Under the pieces are notes generated by a model. That model did not search any database and was not told the origin of the DNA. It worked only from the letters and a program-made list of their open reading frames with translations. This document shows, piece by piece, positions 8,687-17,204 of a DNA stretch of 32,357 bases. Both the position numbers and the translations under genes were made by a program. The stretch's first letter is position 1, and every line of letters begins with the position of its first letter. The DNA is taken from the NCBI GenBank assembly GCA_013297755.1, contig JAAFIH010000043.1, forward strand, positions 1 through 32,357. Reading direction: 5' to 3'. The stretch comes from Cytophagales bacterium. GTDB lineage: Bacteria; Bacteroidota; Bacteroidia; Cytophagales; UBA9547.

Positions 8687-9184
8687 TTAATAAGAATTTT
8701 TAAGTACATCCAAAATACATATTTTATTGCCAAACTACATTTATTTAAGCAAAATTTATTGTAGTATAATTTACAAAAAAGCAGTTTAAATAATGAAAGG
8801 CAGGTTTATATAAACCCAAAAGGTCGCTTTATTTTTAAATTTAATTATGCAATTTAAAAAAACTTAAATTTTTTTTTAAAATTACTTTTAAAATTTTATA
8901 TTATAAAATTTAATAACTATTACAACTGAGTTATATTTTCAATTCTTTCATTTCTTGCCATTTGGCAAGTTTATTTAATTTTTATTGTATTAATTTTGAG
9001 TATCTTATTGAAAGCAATTTATTCAAAAATATTAACTATTGTATAATTCTATTAAAAATTTGGGATTGATAAATCGATAATATAATTTGTTTAAGATATT
9101 CTAATATTCATTTGTAATAATTTTGTAAAAGTGAATAGTTGATTCAGTAATAATATTATTTATATTTAAAAAAAATAAACTCAA
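8687..9184. other. 498-nt A/T-rich gene-free stretch
   Basis: It lies between two divergent genes and so must carry both promoters. It holds the inverted repeat at 8954-8969 and a -7-like TAATTTTG at 9118-9125 (60 nt before the 7-TM gene, but without a well-placed -33 box). No coding frame, tRNA or structured RNA could be supported. Confidence 0.4.
8954..8969. repeat. Short inverted repeat, possible operator or hairpin
   Basis: CTTGCCA at 8954-8960 and TGGCAAG at 8963-8969 are perfect complements separated by TT. It is the only G/C-bearing dyad in an otherwise nearly pure A/T region, followed by a T-rich stretch. Confidence 0.4.
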
Positions 9185-9898
9185 ATGATCTCTAGTATTC
9201 CTATTTATATAATTTTAATTTTTGTTTGCACAACTTTTGCTACATTAGCACTTTTGATTTCTACAATAAATAAGTCTTCTTTAGAATCTACAAGAAAAAA
9301 AACTCTATTTATATTTATTTTATGCCTCATTTGGCTTGGATTGCAAGCCATTTTTACATTAAAAAATATATACAATAGCAATACCAATGAGTTGCCACCC
9401 AAAATTTTATTGATAGGAGTTTTACCAAACTTATTAGTAATAATATTGATATTTATTCCAGAAAATGGTCGTAGATTTATCGAAAACCTGCCACTTACCT
9501 ATCTAACGAGTATACATATCATACGTGCACCTATCGAAATTGTACTTTATTGGTTGTATATACAAAAAGCATTACCTCAAATAATGACTTTTGAGGGACG
9601 TAATTTTGATATTTTAGCAGGAATGACTACTCCAATTGTTTTTTATATAGTTTTTAAAATGAATAAATTTAGTAATAAAATATTATTAATATGGAATATA
9701 TTATGCTTAGGATTATTACTGAATATAGTTATTCTTGCCATATTGTCAGCACCCACCCCATTTCAGGCTTTTGGTTTAAATCAACCCAATGTGGCCATTA
9801 TTAATTTTCCATTTAGCTGGCTGCCTACTTTTATTGTCCCCGTTGTTTTATTTGCACATCTAGCCAGCATTTATAAATTATTGAAACACAATTCGTAA
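9185..9898 (+). CDS. Seven-TM integral membrane protein of unknown function
   Basis: 237 aa with about seven hydrophobic segments (roughly 5-25, 34-55, 73-95, 103-126, 145-162, 170-192, 202-232), a Lys/Arg-poor outside and short loops. A central polar stretch RAPIEIVLYWLYIQ followed by MTFEGRNFDILAGMT looks like a conserved block, with E, R and D between membrane helices, suggesting a functional pocket. I recognise no named family. It precedes the SpoIIE-phosphatase sensor by 78 nt in the same direction, so the two may form a transcription unit. Confidence 0.75.
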   Translation: MISSIPIYIILIFVCTTFATLALLISTINKSSLESTRKKTLFIFILCLIWLGLQAIFTLKNIYNSNTNELPPKILLIGVLPNLLVIILIFIPENGRRFIENLPLTYLTSIHIIRAPIEIVLYWLYIQKALPQIMTFEGRNFDILAGMTTPIVFYIVFKMNKFSNKILLIWNILCLGLLLNIVILAILSAPTPFQAFGLNQPNVAIINFPFSWLPTFIVPVVLFAHLASIYKLLKHNS

Positions 9899-9976
9899 AT
9901 ATTTATTAAAAAAATAGCTTGACCTTAGCTTAATAAATTAACGTACATAAAACTAATTCATAATTATTTTTTAGGT

Positions 9977-12900
9977 ATGATTTTTTTAAACATTATTATT
10001 ATAATTAAAATTGGATTTATAATTTTATTAATATTAATTTGTACTTGTGCAACTAATTTTTGTGAAAGTTGTATATATTACTATAAAATCCCAGTTTTGA
10101 ATCTTAAAAGAATATTTTTAATTCTACTTTTACTTAGTTTGAGCCAAATTTTTGCTCAAAAACTTTATTATTCATTCGATCATATTACCCTAGAGGATGG
10201 CATTTCTTCTAATAGCATTTATAGCATTCATCAAGATAAAATGGGTTTTATTTGGATGGGTTCTTCTAAGGGTTTAGACAAATACGATGGATATAAAGTT
10301 AAAAATTATAAACAAGTTGCTCGAAATTCTTACTTAAAAATAGGTAATAAAGATAATGAAATAGGAACTATAACTTCTGACAACGACTCTAATTTATGGA
10401 TTGGTACAACATTTGGGCTTATAAAATTTAATTTAAAAAATGAAAAAATTACTAATTATTTTACCAAATTTGATACTAATGGTTATAATATAAACTCAGT
10501 AATCATACATTTGATTTTTGATAGTACTTCTAATAGTGTTTGGGGGGGCAAGGATGGAAATATTTTTAGATTAAATGTAAAAACAGATGAGGTAATAGAA
10601 TATAAATATGATTCATTAAAAAAAAATGGAGTACCCAAAACAGGTTTAATGAAAATAATTCATGATAAACAAGGTAATCTTTGGTTTACATTTTGGGATT
10701 ATGGAATTTCTAAATATGATCGTAAAAACGACACCTTTGTTCACTATACTCACAATCCAAAGGACCCAGAAAGCATATTTCAACACGAAGTTTTTGGCAT
10801 AGAAAGCGATAGTAAAGGTAATATTTGGGTAGCTACACTTAATAACAATTCAGTATGTAAGTTAGATACAAAAACTCAAAAATTTCAACATTTTAGTTCA
10901 AATAAATATGCTAACATTTATCCTTTTTGGAATGTAGTAGCTGATAAGTCTGACAAATTGTGGTTTAACAGTGCAGAAGCAGGCATAAGCATCTATCAAC
11001 CAAATTCAGATATTTTTACACTTATTAATCACGAAAGTAATAATCCTGAAAGTTTATCTGAAAGTAGGGCAGCCACCGCCACTTTATTGGATAAGAATGA
11101 TAATATGTGGATTGCTACTATGAATAAAGGAGTAAATAAAACCGATCTCAAGTTATCAAGTGTAAATTATTTTCCTATAAATAACAATTTATTAAATAAA
11201 ACATCTTTCGTTAATTCAATAGTAGAAATTGATAATTCGATATGGGTAAGTAATGCTGATGGAGTTTTTTGTTTAGATTTAAAAACTCATCAATATAAAA
11301 AAATAGAAATTAAAAATCAAAAAAGCAATATCAGAAAATTAATAAACTTACATAATGGTAATATTTTAGCTGTTAGTTTAGAAGAGTCTTATTTGATTAA
11401 TACTACATCTTTAAATTCGATTGTGTGGAAAGTAGATTTTTTGAAAAATAAAATTTTTGTGAGTGCTAGTTACAAAGATTCAACAGGTAAAATTTGGCTT
11501 GTAACCAAAGATTATATTTATGTTTTTGAAAACAATAGCTATAAAAAAATTGAAAAAAAAATAAAATTACCAAAAATATCTGTATTTGAATATTTTTATT
11601 ATACTTGTTTTTTAGAAGACACTACCAACATAACCATAAATGTAGAAACCGAACTCATGGTTTTTGATAAGAAAAACATTAAACCTATCAAAAATAGCAG
11701 CATGAGTACAGATTTTTCTAGTTTTAGTAGAGTAACATCAATTAATTTAAAAAATGATTCTACATATTTATTTGATGTGAATGGTTGGCGTAAGTATGAT
11801 AAAAATTATAAATTTAGTGAACATCAAAAGTATGATTTTTTATACCCAGACGAGGTCAATCCTATTGGATATGCCTATAATGATAGCATGATTTGTATTA
11901 CAACCTATAGAGGTATTTTTATTTATAACATCAAAAGCAAAAAATACATACATCCAAAAGTTTTTAATCCTGATATGATTAATCCTGATGTTTTTATCAA
12001 ATCAAAAGACAACAAAACTTTTTATATGTCTGCAGGCACTGGAATAGTTAGTTTTGTACCATCAGAGTTAGAAAAAACATCCTACATTCCAGAAATTGTA
12101 TTGTCAGATTTTCAGCTCTTTAACCAATCAGTTTTTGTAGATAGTTCAAATTCGCCTCTCAAAGAAGCTATAACTTTTTGCAAAGAAATTGTTTTGAATT
12201 ATGATCAAAATATATTTTCTATAGAGATGGCCATATTAAATTTTGATGAAGTAGCCAGAAACCAATTTATGTACAAAATGGACGGCATAGATTCTGATTG
12301 GAACAATATTGGAAACAGAAGAGTGGCTTCTTTTACAAATTTATCACCTGGAAAATATACATTTAGATACAAAGGAAAAGATAAAAATGACAACCAAACA
12401 TCTGAAAAATCAATAAATATCACTGTATTGCCACCTTTTTGGGCTACTTGGTGGTTTAGAATATTGGCTTTTGGATTAGTAATCTTAATTCTGTATACAA
12501 TATATAAAGTAAGAATAAATAATATTAAAAATCAAAAAATTGAATTAGAACATCAAGTTATACTTAGAACATCTGAGATACTTTCACAAAAAGAAGAAAT
12601 ATTAGCTCAAAAAGAAGATATTGAAGAGCACGAAAAACGAATAACAGAACTGTACGAGGACATTAAAGATAGTATCACAACTGCACAACGCATACAAGAA
12701 TCGATACTCCCACCAGAAAGTTTAATTAAGCAATGTTTGCCTCAATCTTACGTTTTGTACCTTCCCAAAGATATTGTAAGTGGCGATTTTTATTGGTTTC
12801 ATGTAGATGTAGACCGTTTTTATATTGCAGCTGTAGATTGTACTGGACATGGCGTAGCTGGAGCTTTTATGTCGCTGATAGCTCATAATTTATTGAACAG

Positions 12901-13417
12901 AATCATCAAAGACGAGCGAAATTTGAATCCAAAACAAGTTTTGGATAGGTTAAATTCTTACGTTATTCAGGTTTTGCATCAAGAGAGCGAACATCCAATT
13001 TCTAAAGATGGCATGGATATTTCGATTTGTATGGTACTACCAGAGCAAAAAGAAATTCATGTTTCTGGTGCAAATAATGGTATTTATTATATCAGAAACG
13101 GAAATTTAGAACAAATAAGGGCCAACAAAAACTCGGTTGGGGTGCAGCCTATGGGTAAAATGGCCAGTTTTGAAAATTTCTCTATGCCATATCAATCTGG
13201 CGATAAGTTTTATATGTTTTCGGATGGTTTTGCAGGCCAATTTGGTGGATTGAATGGAAATGAAAAAATGAAATATAATAGATTTAGAGAAAATCTTACC
13301 ATGAATAGTCATTTGCCCATGAATCAACAAAAAGAGTCTTTGCATCACTTACTCAAAGATTTTCAGAGAGGCACCGAACAAACAGATGATATATTGGTTA
13401 TAGGTTTTGAACTATAA
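9977..13417 (+). CDS. Propeller/Y_Y_Y membrane sensor with C-terminal SpoIIE (PP2C) phosphatase
   Basis: 1146 aa. After an N-terminal signal come beta-propeller repeats of the two-component-regulator kind (for example GFIWMGSSKGLDKYDG, NLWIGTTFGLIKF, NIWVATLNNNSVCKLD) to about 730. Next are a Y_Y_Y domain (about 755-818), one TM helix (about 826-846), a coiled coil (about 850-905) and a SpoIIE/PP2C domain (about 910-1146). Metal-binding motifs are intact: SGDFYWF, DCTGHGVAGAF, KDGMDIS, SDGFAGQFGG. This is a periplasmic ligand sensor using serine phosphatase output where most relatives carry a histidine kinase. No anti-sigma or STAS partner is nearby. The start is uncertain: ATG 9977 gives two hydrophobic stretches, while in-frame TTG 10097 gives a clean signal peptide (NLKRIFLILLLLSLSQIFAQ). 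UbiA follows 11 nt later. Confidence 0.9.
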   Translation: MIFLNIIIIIKIGFIILLILICTCATNFCESCIYYYKIPVLNLKRIFLILLLLSLSQIFAQKLYYSFDHITLEDGISSNSIYSIHQDKMGFIWMGSSKGLDKYDGYKVKNYKQVARNSYLKIGNKDNEIGTITSDNDSNLWIGTTFGLIKFNLKNEKITNYFTKFDTNGYNINSVIIHLIFDSTSNSVWGGKDGNIFRLNVKTDEVIEYKYDSLKKNGVPKTGLMKIIHDKQGNLWFTFWDYGISKYDRKNDTFVHYTHNPKDPESIFQHEVFGIESDSKGNIWVATLNNNSVCKLDTKTQKFQHFSSNKYANIYPFWNVVADKSDKLWFNSAEAGISIYQPNSDIFTLINHESNNPESLSESRAATATLLDKNDNMWIATMNKGVNKTDLKLSSVNYFPINNNLLNKTSFVNSIVEIDNSIWVSNADGVFCLDLKTHQYKKIEIKNQKSNIRKLINLHNGNILAVSLEESYLINTTSLNSIVWKVDFLKNKIFVSASYKDSTGKIWLVTKDYIYVFENNSYKKIEKKIKLPKISVFEYFYYTCFLEDTTNITINVETELMVFDKKNIKPIKNSSMSTDFSSFSRVTSINLKNDSTYLFDVNGWRKYDKNYKFSEHQKYDFLYPDEVNPIGYAYNDSMICITTYRGIFIYNIKSKKYIHPKVFNPDMINPDVFIKSKDNKTFYMSAGTGIVSFVPSELEKTSYIPEIVLSDFQLFNQSVFVDSSNSPLKEAITFCKEIVLNYDQNIFSIEMAILNFDEVARNQFMYKMDGIDSDWNNIGNRRVASFTNLSPGKYTFRYKGKDKNDNQTSEKSINITVLPPFWATWWFRILAFGLVILILYTIYKVRINNIKNQKIELEHQVILRTSEILSQKEEILAQKEDIEEHEKRITELYEDIKDSITTAQRIQESILPPESLIKQCLPQSYVLYLPKDIVSGDFYWFHVDVDRFYIAAVDCTGHGVAGAFMSLIAHNLLNRIIKDERNLNPKQVLDRLNSYVIQVLHQESEHPISKDGMDISICMVLPEQKEIHVSGANNGIYYIRNGNLEQIRANKNSVGVQPMGKMASFENFSMPYQSGDKFYMFSDGFAGQFGGLNGNEKMKYNRFRENLTMNSHLPMNQQKESLHHLLKDFQRGTEQTDDILVIGFEL

Positions 13418-13428
13418 CATAAAATCCC

Positions 13429-14286
13429 ATGAATTGGATTGACACAAATACAATCAAATTATTACGAATACCTTTTTCGTTTTTTTTGATGCCTGTTTTT
13501 TTCTTCGCTTTTTCTCAATGCCCAGACAGCTCTTTAGAAAATACTTTTATTATTTTTTTTATCCTTCATCTATTCATTTACCCTGCCAGTAATGGGTATA
13601 ATAGCTTTATGGATAAAGATGTAGATAGTATTGGTGGTCTCAAAAATCCACCAATGGCTACACAAAATTTATTTTATGTTTCGCTCCTCTTTGATATTAT
13701 TGGATTAGCACTTTCTTTGTATATTCATGTATTTTTTTTTTTAGGAATACTTACCTATATGTTGGTATCAAGAGCCTATAGTTGGAAAGGAATAAGGCTC
13801 AAAAAATACCCAATTATTGGGTTTTTGAGTGTGGTTTTGTTTCAGGGTTTTTTTATCTATTTGCTAGTTTATGTTTTTGGATCTTCTCAAAAATTTGATT
13901 TTAATTTAATAAAATCCCAGATAATAAATGCTTTGGCTGCAACCTGTATGATTGGTGGCGTGTACCCACTTACCCAAATATATCAACACCAACAAGACAA
14001 AAAAAGCGGAGATATTACTATAAGTTTGTTGCTTGGTATCAAGGGAACTTTTTTGTTTTCTATAACCATGTTTTTGATAGCAGGTATTTTATTATTTATT
14101 GGTTTGATAAATTATCAATTTGTTTTATTTCAGATATTCTTACTGCCAGTTGTTTTTGTATTTGGGCGATGGATGTATAAAAGTATGTTAGATGCTACAC
14201 AGGCCAGTTATGAAAACATGATGATAATGAACATCACATCTGCATTTTGCATGAACATTTGTTTTTTGGTATTAAAATTTATTTAA
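13429..14286 (+). CDS. UbiA-family prenyltransferase-like membrane protein
   Basis: 285 aa, about eight or nine TM helices. The UbiA Asp-rich motif is visible as N58-SFM-D62-KDV-D66, and the second cytosolic motif as HQQDKKSGDIT after TM5, with its first Asp replaced. UbiA enzymes transfer prenyl chains to aromatic or other acceptors within the membrane (quinones, haem, chlorophyll, archaeal-type lipids). The acceptor cannot be read here, and no quinone, haem or carotenoid genes are adjacent. The 11-nt gap to the phosphatase sensor argues for one transcript. This protein is probably not a housekeeping UbiA/MenA, given the divergent second motif and the lack of context. Confidence 0.8.
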   Translation: MNWIDTNTIKLLRIPFSFFLMPVFFFAFSQCPDSSLENTFIIFFILHLFIYPASNGYNSFMDKDVDSIGGLKNPPMATQNLFYVSLLFDIIGLALSLYIHVFFFLGILTYMLVSRAYSWKGIRLKKYPIIGFLSVVLFQGFFIYLLVYVFGSSQKFDFNLIKSQIINALAATCMIGGVYPLTQIYQHQQDKKSGDITISLLLGIKGTFLFSITMFLIAGILLFIGLINYQFVLFQIFLLPVVFVFGRWMYKSMLDATQASYENMMIMNITSAFCMNICFLVLKFI

Positions 14287-14343
14287 TATTTTTTTGCTAA
14301 TAAAATGATACACTGACAATTTAGCTTCTGCTCAAAGAATAAA

Positions 14344-16008
14344 CTATTCATTTACAAGAATTAACTTATAGTCATCAAATTTCATTATTGGAACAAAACC
14401 ATTATCTTTTTTCAGTCTATAATCTTTTATTACAGTTTCGTTTAGTTTGATTTTTTCGTTCAAAGTAATATTAGCTAAAATATTTTTCCCGTATTTGCCC
14501 AACATAGTACCCCAAAATAGCATTAAATTATATCCTTTATAAGTATAATCTGTGGCGTTTAGGCCAGTTTTAATAAAAGTATTTGAAGCTATTTTTTGGG
14601 TTTCTTGGTTGTTGTCATCTGTATATTCTTGAAAAATAAAATGCGTATTGTGAAGTAAGAATTGTTCGTAACTGATGGCTTGTGCATCGAGCCACTTACT
14701 TGTAACAATAACAGGAATATCGGCAATATTAATTTTTCGTTCAGGTTTTTTCTCATCTGGTTTCTCATCGGTTTTGTATCTAGCAGTTTCTTCGAGCAAA
14801 TTAGTTTCCAAAAAAGTAAAAATAGTGGCTGACAGCGATGGGTCAGAAGTAAAAATGGCCAAATGACCAATACTATCAATAGGAATTTTTGACATAATTT
14901 TTGGTAGTAAATTGGCTGTAAACTTACTTAGTCGCCTGTATAGCAACACTTTTCCGCCATTTTTTTCATACACATTTTTATATGCCTTTGCACTAAGGCT
15001 ATCGCCCCCATCAATACCATAAATGATAACAGATTTTTTGTGTCTCAAAAAGTTTTGTGATGCAAAAATGGCCGCTTGGCTTCCTAGTGTTTCGTAGCTT
15101 GGCATATTAAGATAATAGCCTGATAATGATTGAGACAACGAAGAAAACTGAGATAATGGATTGATGATAGGAATGTTGTTTTTTTGTGCAAAACTTACCA
15201 TACTATTTTGCTGGTTGGCATACACAGGCCCTATGACTAAATCATAATTTTGCACATTGGGTAGCTTTACAAATTCCAAAATTTTGGTACTATCTTTGCC
15301 AGTTTCGTAAGGTATAAGCGAAATTTTAAGGCCAGATTTCAACAACGAATCTGCTGCAAGTTTCATGCCTTCGTACATTTCATAGATAAAATGATTTTGG
15401 GCACTGGCCTCAAAAGGCATCATACAAGCGACATTGAAATTGAAGCCACTTTGGGTAAGAATTTCGGTTTTTATATAGCTTAAATTATTAAAATTAGATA
15501 GATATTTATCATTTGGAAAACGGTTTTTAAGTATCGAAATTGTGTCATTTGTAATCTTCGTTTGCAAAAAATACCCTTTTGCGGCATTTGATTTGGATAA
15601 AAAAGGCTCTTTTGTAATTTTAGAAAATTGAATAAAAGCATCTATATAATTGTGTGATTCGAGTTGGCAAACAGCCTTGAGATAATATGCAGCCGATATA
15701 TCTACCCAATCTGGATCATGGTTTATTAATTGAAACAATACGAAATTGGCATCTTTGTAGTTTTGTTGCTTGTAAAAGCAAAAAGCCGAGAGATATTTGC
15801 TATTGTTGGTAAGTGCGTTTTTGTCTGGCACACCTTTATAAATATCAATAAATATTTTATTGGCTTCTGCAAAAGCATTTTGTGAAAGTAATTCTTTTGC
15901 CAAAATATATTTTTCAGGCTCAGTTTTGGCCGATGGGTACAATTTGGTTCGTGCGGCACAAGAGGCAAACACCAAAGCTAGGCTAAAATAAATAGGAAGT
16001 TTTTTCAT
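14344..16008 (-). CDS. Lipoprotein with TPR-like N-terminus and periplasmic-binding (LppC/LpoA-like) domain
   Basis: 554 aa from ATG 16008, chosen because it gives a lipoprotein signal (MKKLPIYFSLALVFASC, lipobox FASC) that the 13-codon-longer frame would bury. Residues about 25-180 look like helical TPR repeats (LAKELLSQNAFAEANKIF, YYLKAVCQLESHNYIDAF). The rest resembles a type I periplasmic-binding fold (YDLVIGPVYANQQNSM, IPIINPLSQFSSLSQ, SVIIYGIDGGDSLSAKAY). This architecture resembles LpoA/LppC, an outer-membrane activator of peptidoglycan synthase, and Bacteroidota proteins annotated as amino-acid ABC transporter binding proteins. No permease or ATPase gene is near, so the LpoA-like or a sensing role seems likelier. 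It is divergent from the FKBP gene. Confidence 0.8.
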   Translation of the reverse strand: MKKLPIYFSLALVFASCAARTKLYPSAKTEPEKYILAKELLSQNAFAEANKIFIDIYKGVPDKNALTNNSKYLSAFCFYKQQNYKDANFVLFQLINHDPDWVDISAAYYLKAVCQLESHNYIDAFIQFSKITKEPFLSKSNAAKGYFLQTKITNDTISILKNRFPNDKYLSNFNNLSYIKTEILTQSGFNFNVACMMPFEASAQNHFIYEMYEGMKLAADSLLKSGLKISLIPYETGKDSTKILEFVKLPNVQNYDLVIGPVYANQQNSMVSFAQKNNIPIINPLSQFSSLSQSLSGYYLNMPSYETLGSQAAIFASQNFLRHKKSVIIYGIDGGDSLSAKAYKNVYEKNGGKVLLYRRLSKFTANLLPKIMSKIPIDSIGHLAIFTSDPSLSATIFTFLETNLLEETARYKTDEKPDEKKPERKINIADIPVIVTSKWLDAQAISYEQFLLHNTHFIFQEYTDDNNQETQKIASNTFIKTGLNATDYTYKGYNLMLFWGTMLGKYGKNILANITLNEKIKLNETVIKDYRLKKDNGFVPIMKFDDYKLILVNE

Positions 16009-16015
16009 GATATAG

Positions 16016-16044
16016 TTGAATACAAAAATAATTAAATATATTTG
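16016..16044 (+). promoter_or_regulatory. Predicted promoter of the FKBP isomerase gene
   Basis: TTG (16016-16018), 18-nt spacer, TATATTTG (16037-16044): an exact fit to the Bacteroidota TTG-N17-23-TAnnTTTG consensus, 23 nt before the ATG at 16068. Confidence 0.6.
16023..16030 (-). promoter_or_regulatory. Possible -7 box of the divergent lipoprotein gene
   Basis: On the minus strand this reads TATTTTTG, matching TAnnTTTG, 14 nt before the lipoprotein ATG at 16008. The nearest TTG on that strand (16047-16045) is only 14 nt away, so the -33 part is weak. It overlaps the spacer of the opposing promoter. Confidence 0.3.
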
Positions 16045-16067
16045 CAAAAATGTAAAAACTTATAAAA

Positions 16068-16817
16068 ATGAGAATAAACAAATTTTCAACAGCAGCAGCA
16101 ATATGTGTAATTGCAGCACAAATGTCGTTTTCGCAAACCAAAAAACCAGTTTTAACCAAAAAACCTATTCCATCCCAAACCAAAAAAATGTTATCAACAA
16201 GTACCGAAAAATTAAGTTACGCTATTGGCCTGAGTATAGCTCAAAACATCAAACAACAAGGCATTGGGGATTCTATCAAGGCTAGTTTGCTCAATCAAGC
16301 CATTTCTGATGTGTTGTCAAACAAAAAACCTTTAATGACAGCAGAAGAAGCACAAAATGCAATTCAAACATTTTTTGCAGCACAACAGGCCAAAAACGCC
16401 CCAGAACAATCAAAAGCTGCCGAAAAAAATGCTGCTGAAGGTAGAGCATTTTTAGCAGAAAATAAAAAAAGAAGCACAGTGGTAGAATTGCCTAGTGGTC
16501 TTCAATACGAGGTAATCAAAGAGGGAACTGGCGATATGCCAAAAGCATCAGACGAGGTTACAACGCACTATCATGGCACTTTAATCAATGGCGATGTGTT
16601 TGATAGCTCTGTCGATCGTGGTCAGCCTGCTACTTTTCCTGTAGGTGGCGTAATTCCTGCTTGGGTTGAAGCACTTCAATTGATGAAAACTGGTTCTAAA
16701 TGGAAACTATATTGTCCCTCCAACTTGGCTTATGGTTCGCAAGGTGCTGGTGGCAAAATTGGCCCAAATACAACCTTAATTTTTGAAGTAGAATTAATTT
16801 CTATTGCCAAAAAGTAG
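16068..16817 (+). CDS. Exported FKBP-type peptidyl-prolyl cis-trans isomerase (FkpA/Mip-like)
   Basis: 249 aa. Signal peptide MRINKFSTAAAICVIAAQMSFSQ, then a Lys/Pro-rich linker and an FKBP_N helical dimerisation domain (KLSYAIGLSIAQNIKQQGI, about 45-130) with a long alpha-helix. The FKBP catalytic domain (about 140-249) shows VTTHYHGTLINGDVFDSS, the FPVGGVIPAWVEALQLM core, LAYGSQGAGGKIGPNTTLIF and a VELISI ending. It catalyses prolyl isomerisation and acts as a chaperone for exported proteins in the periplasm or on the surface. The length and order match Mip/FkpA. It has its own predicted promoter and a strong terminator, so it is monocistronic. Confidence 0.95.
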   Translation: MRINKFSTAAAICVIAAQMSFSQTKKPVLTKKPIPSQTKKMLSTSTEKLSYAIGLSIAQNIKQQGIGDSIKASLLNQAISDVLSNKKPLMTAEEAQNAIQTFFAAQQAKNAPEQSKAAEKNAAEGRAFLAENKKRSTVVELPSGLQYEVIKEGTGDMPKASDEVTTHYHGTLINGDVFDSSVDRGQPATFPVGGVIPAWVEALQLMKTGSKWKLYCPSNLAYGSQGAGGKIGPNTTLIFEVELISIAKK

Positions 16818-17204
16818 TAAAATATTCTTTTAAATACATCAAAAAGCCTCAAAAAAACATTTTTGAGGCTTTTTTGATACAATTTATTGTAATATGTATA
16901 ACAGTCTATAAATAAATTTAGCTGCTAATATAGCTTACCCTTTTTGGAACTTTACCCATGAAGAGCAATTTGTTTAGTTGTGGCTTAAAATAACTTTTGA
17001 AAGCTATAAAGAGTTATTTTATAAAATTATGATTTTATCCAGTTTGTCAATATTGATGTTTAAAAAGGTAACTTCTGATAATATTCTTTTCTTTTCTTTT
17101 CTTTACTATTCTTATGTCAAAATTAAATTTTATATTATTGCAAAAAACAATTATTGATTAATAAAGTATTAGATAATAAGTGAAATAACTTTAAAATTTA
17201 GTAA
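16818..17204. other. 387-nt gap between the FKBP and pterin-synthase genes
   Basis: It holds the FKBP terminator (16841-16875). Further on there is a short simple-sequence run of CTTTT units (about 17086-17104) and a one-mismatch -7-like TATTATTG (17133-17140) that may serve the next gene. No coding frame or RNA gene was seen. Confidence 0.4.
16841..16875 (+). terminator. Rho-independent terminator after the FKBP gene
   Basis: A 15-bp perfect stem AAAAAGCCTCAAAAA (16841-16855) / TTTTTGAGGCTTTTT (16860-16874), loop AACA, ending in a six-T run, 23 nt after the stop. Its symmetry would also allow function on the other strand. Confidence 0.85.

Noticed and set aside
16016-16285. 89-codon plus-strand frame overlapping the FKBP gene start
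   Set aside because: It is out of frame with the well-supported FKBP gene and spans its promoter; low-complexity composition.
17086-17104. CTTTT tandem run as a possible phase-variation tract
   Set aside because: Only a few units, more than 100 nt from the next start codon and not within a predicted promoter spacer.
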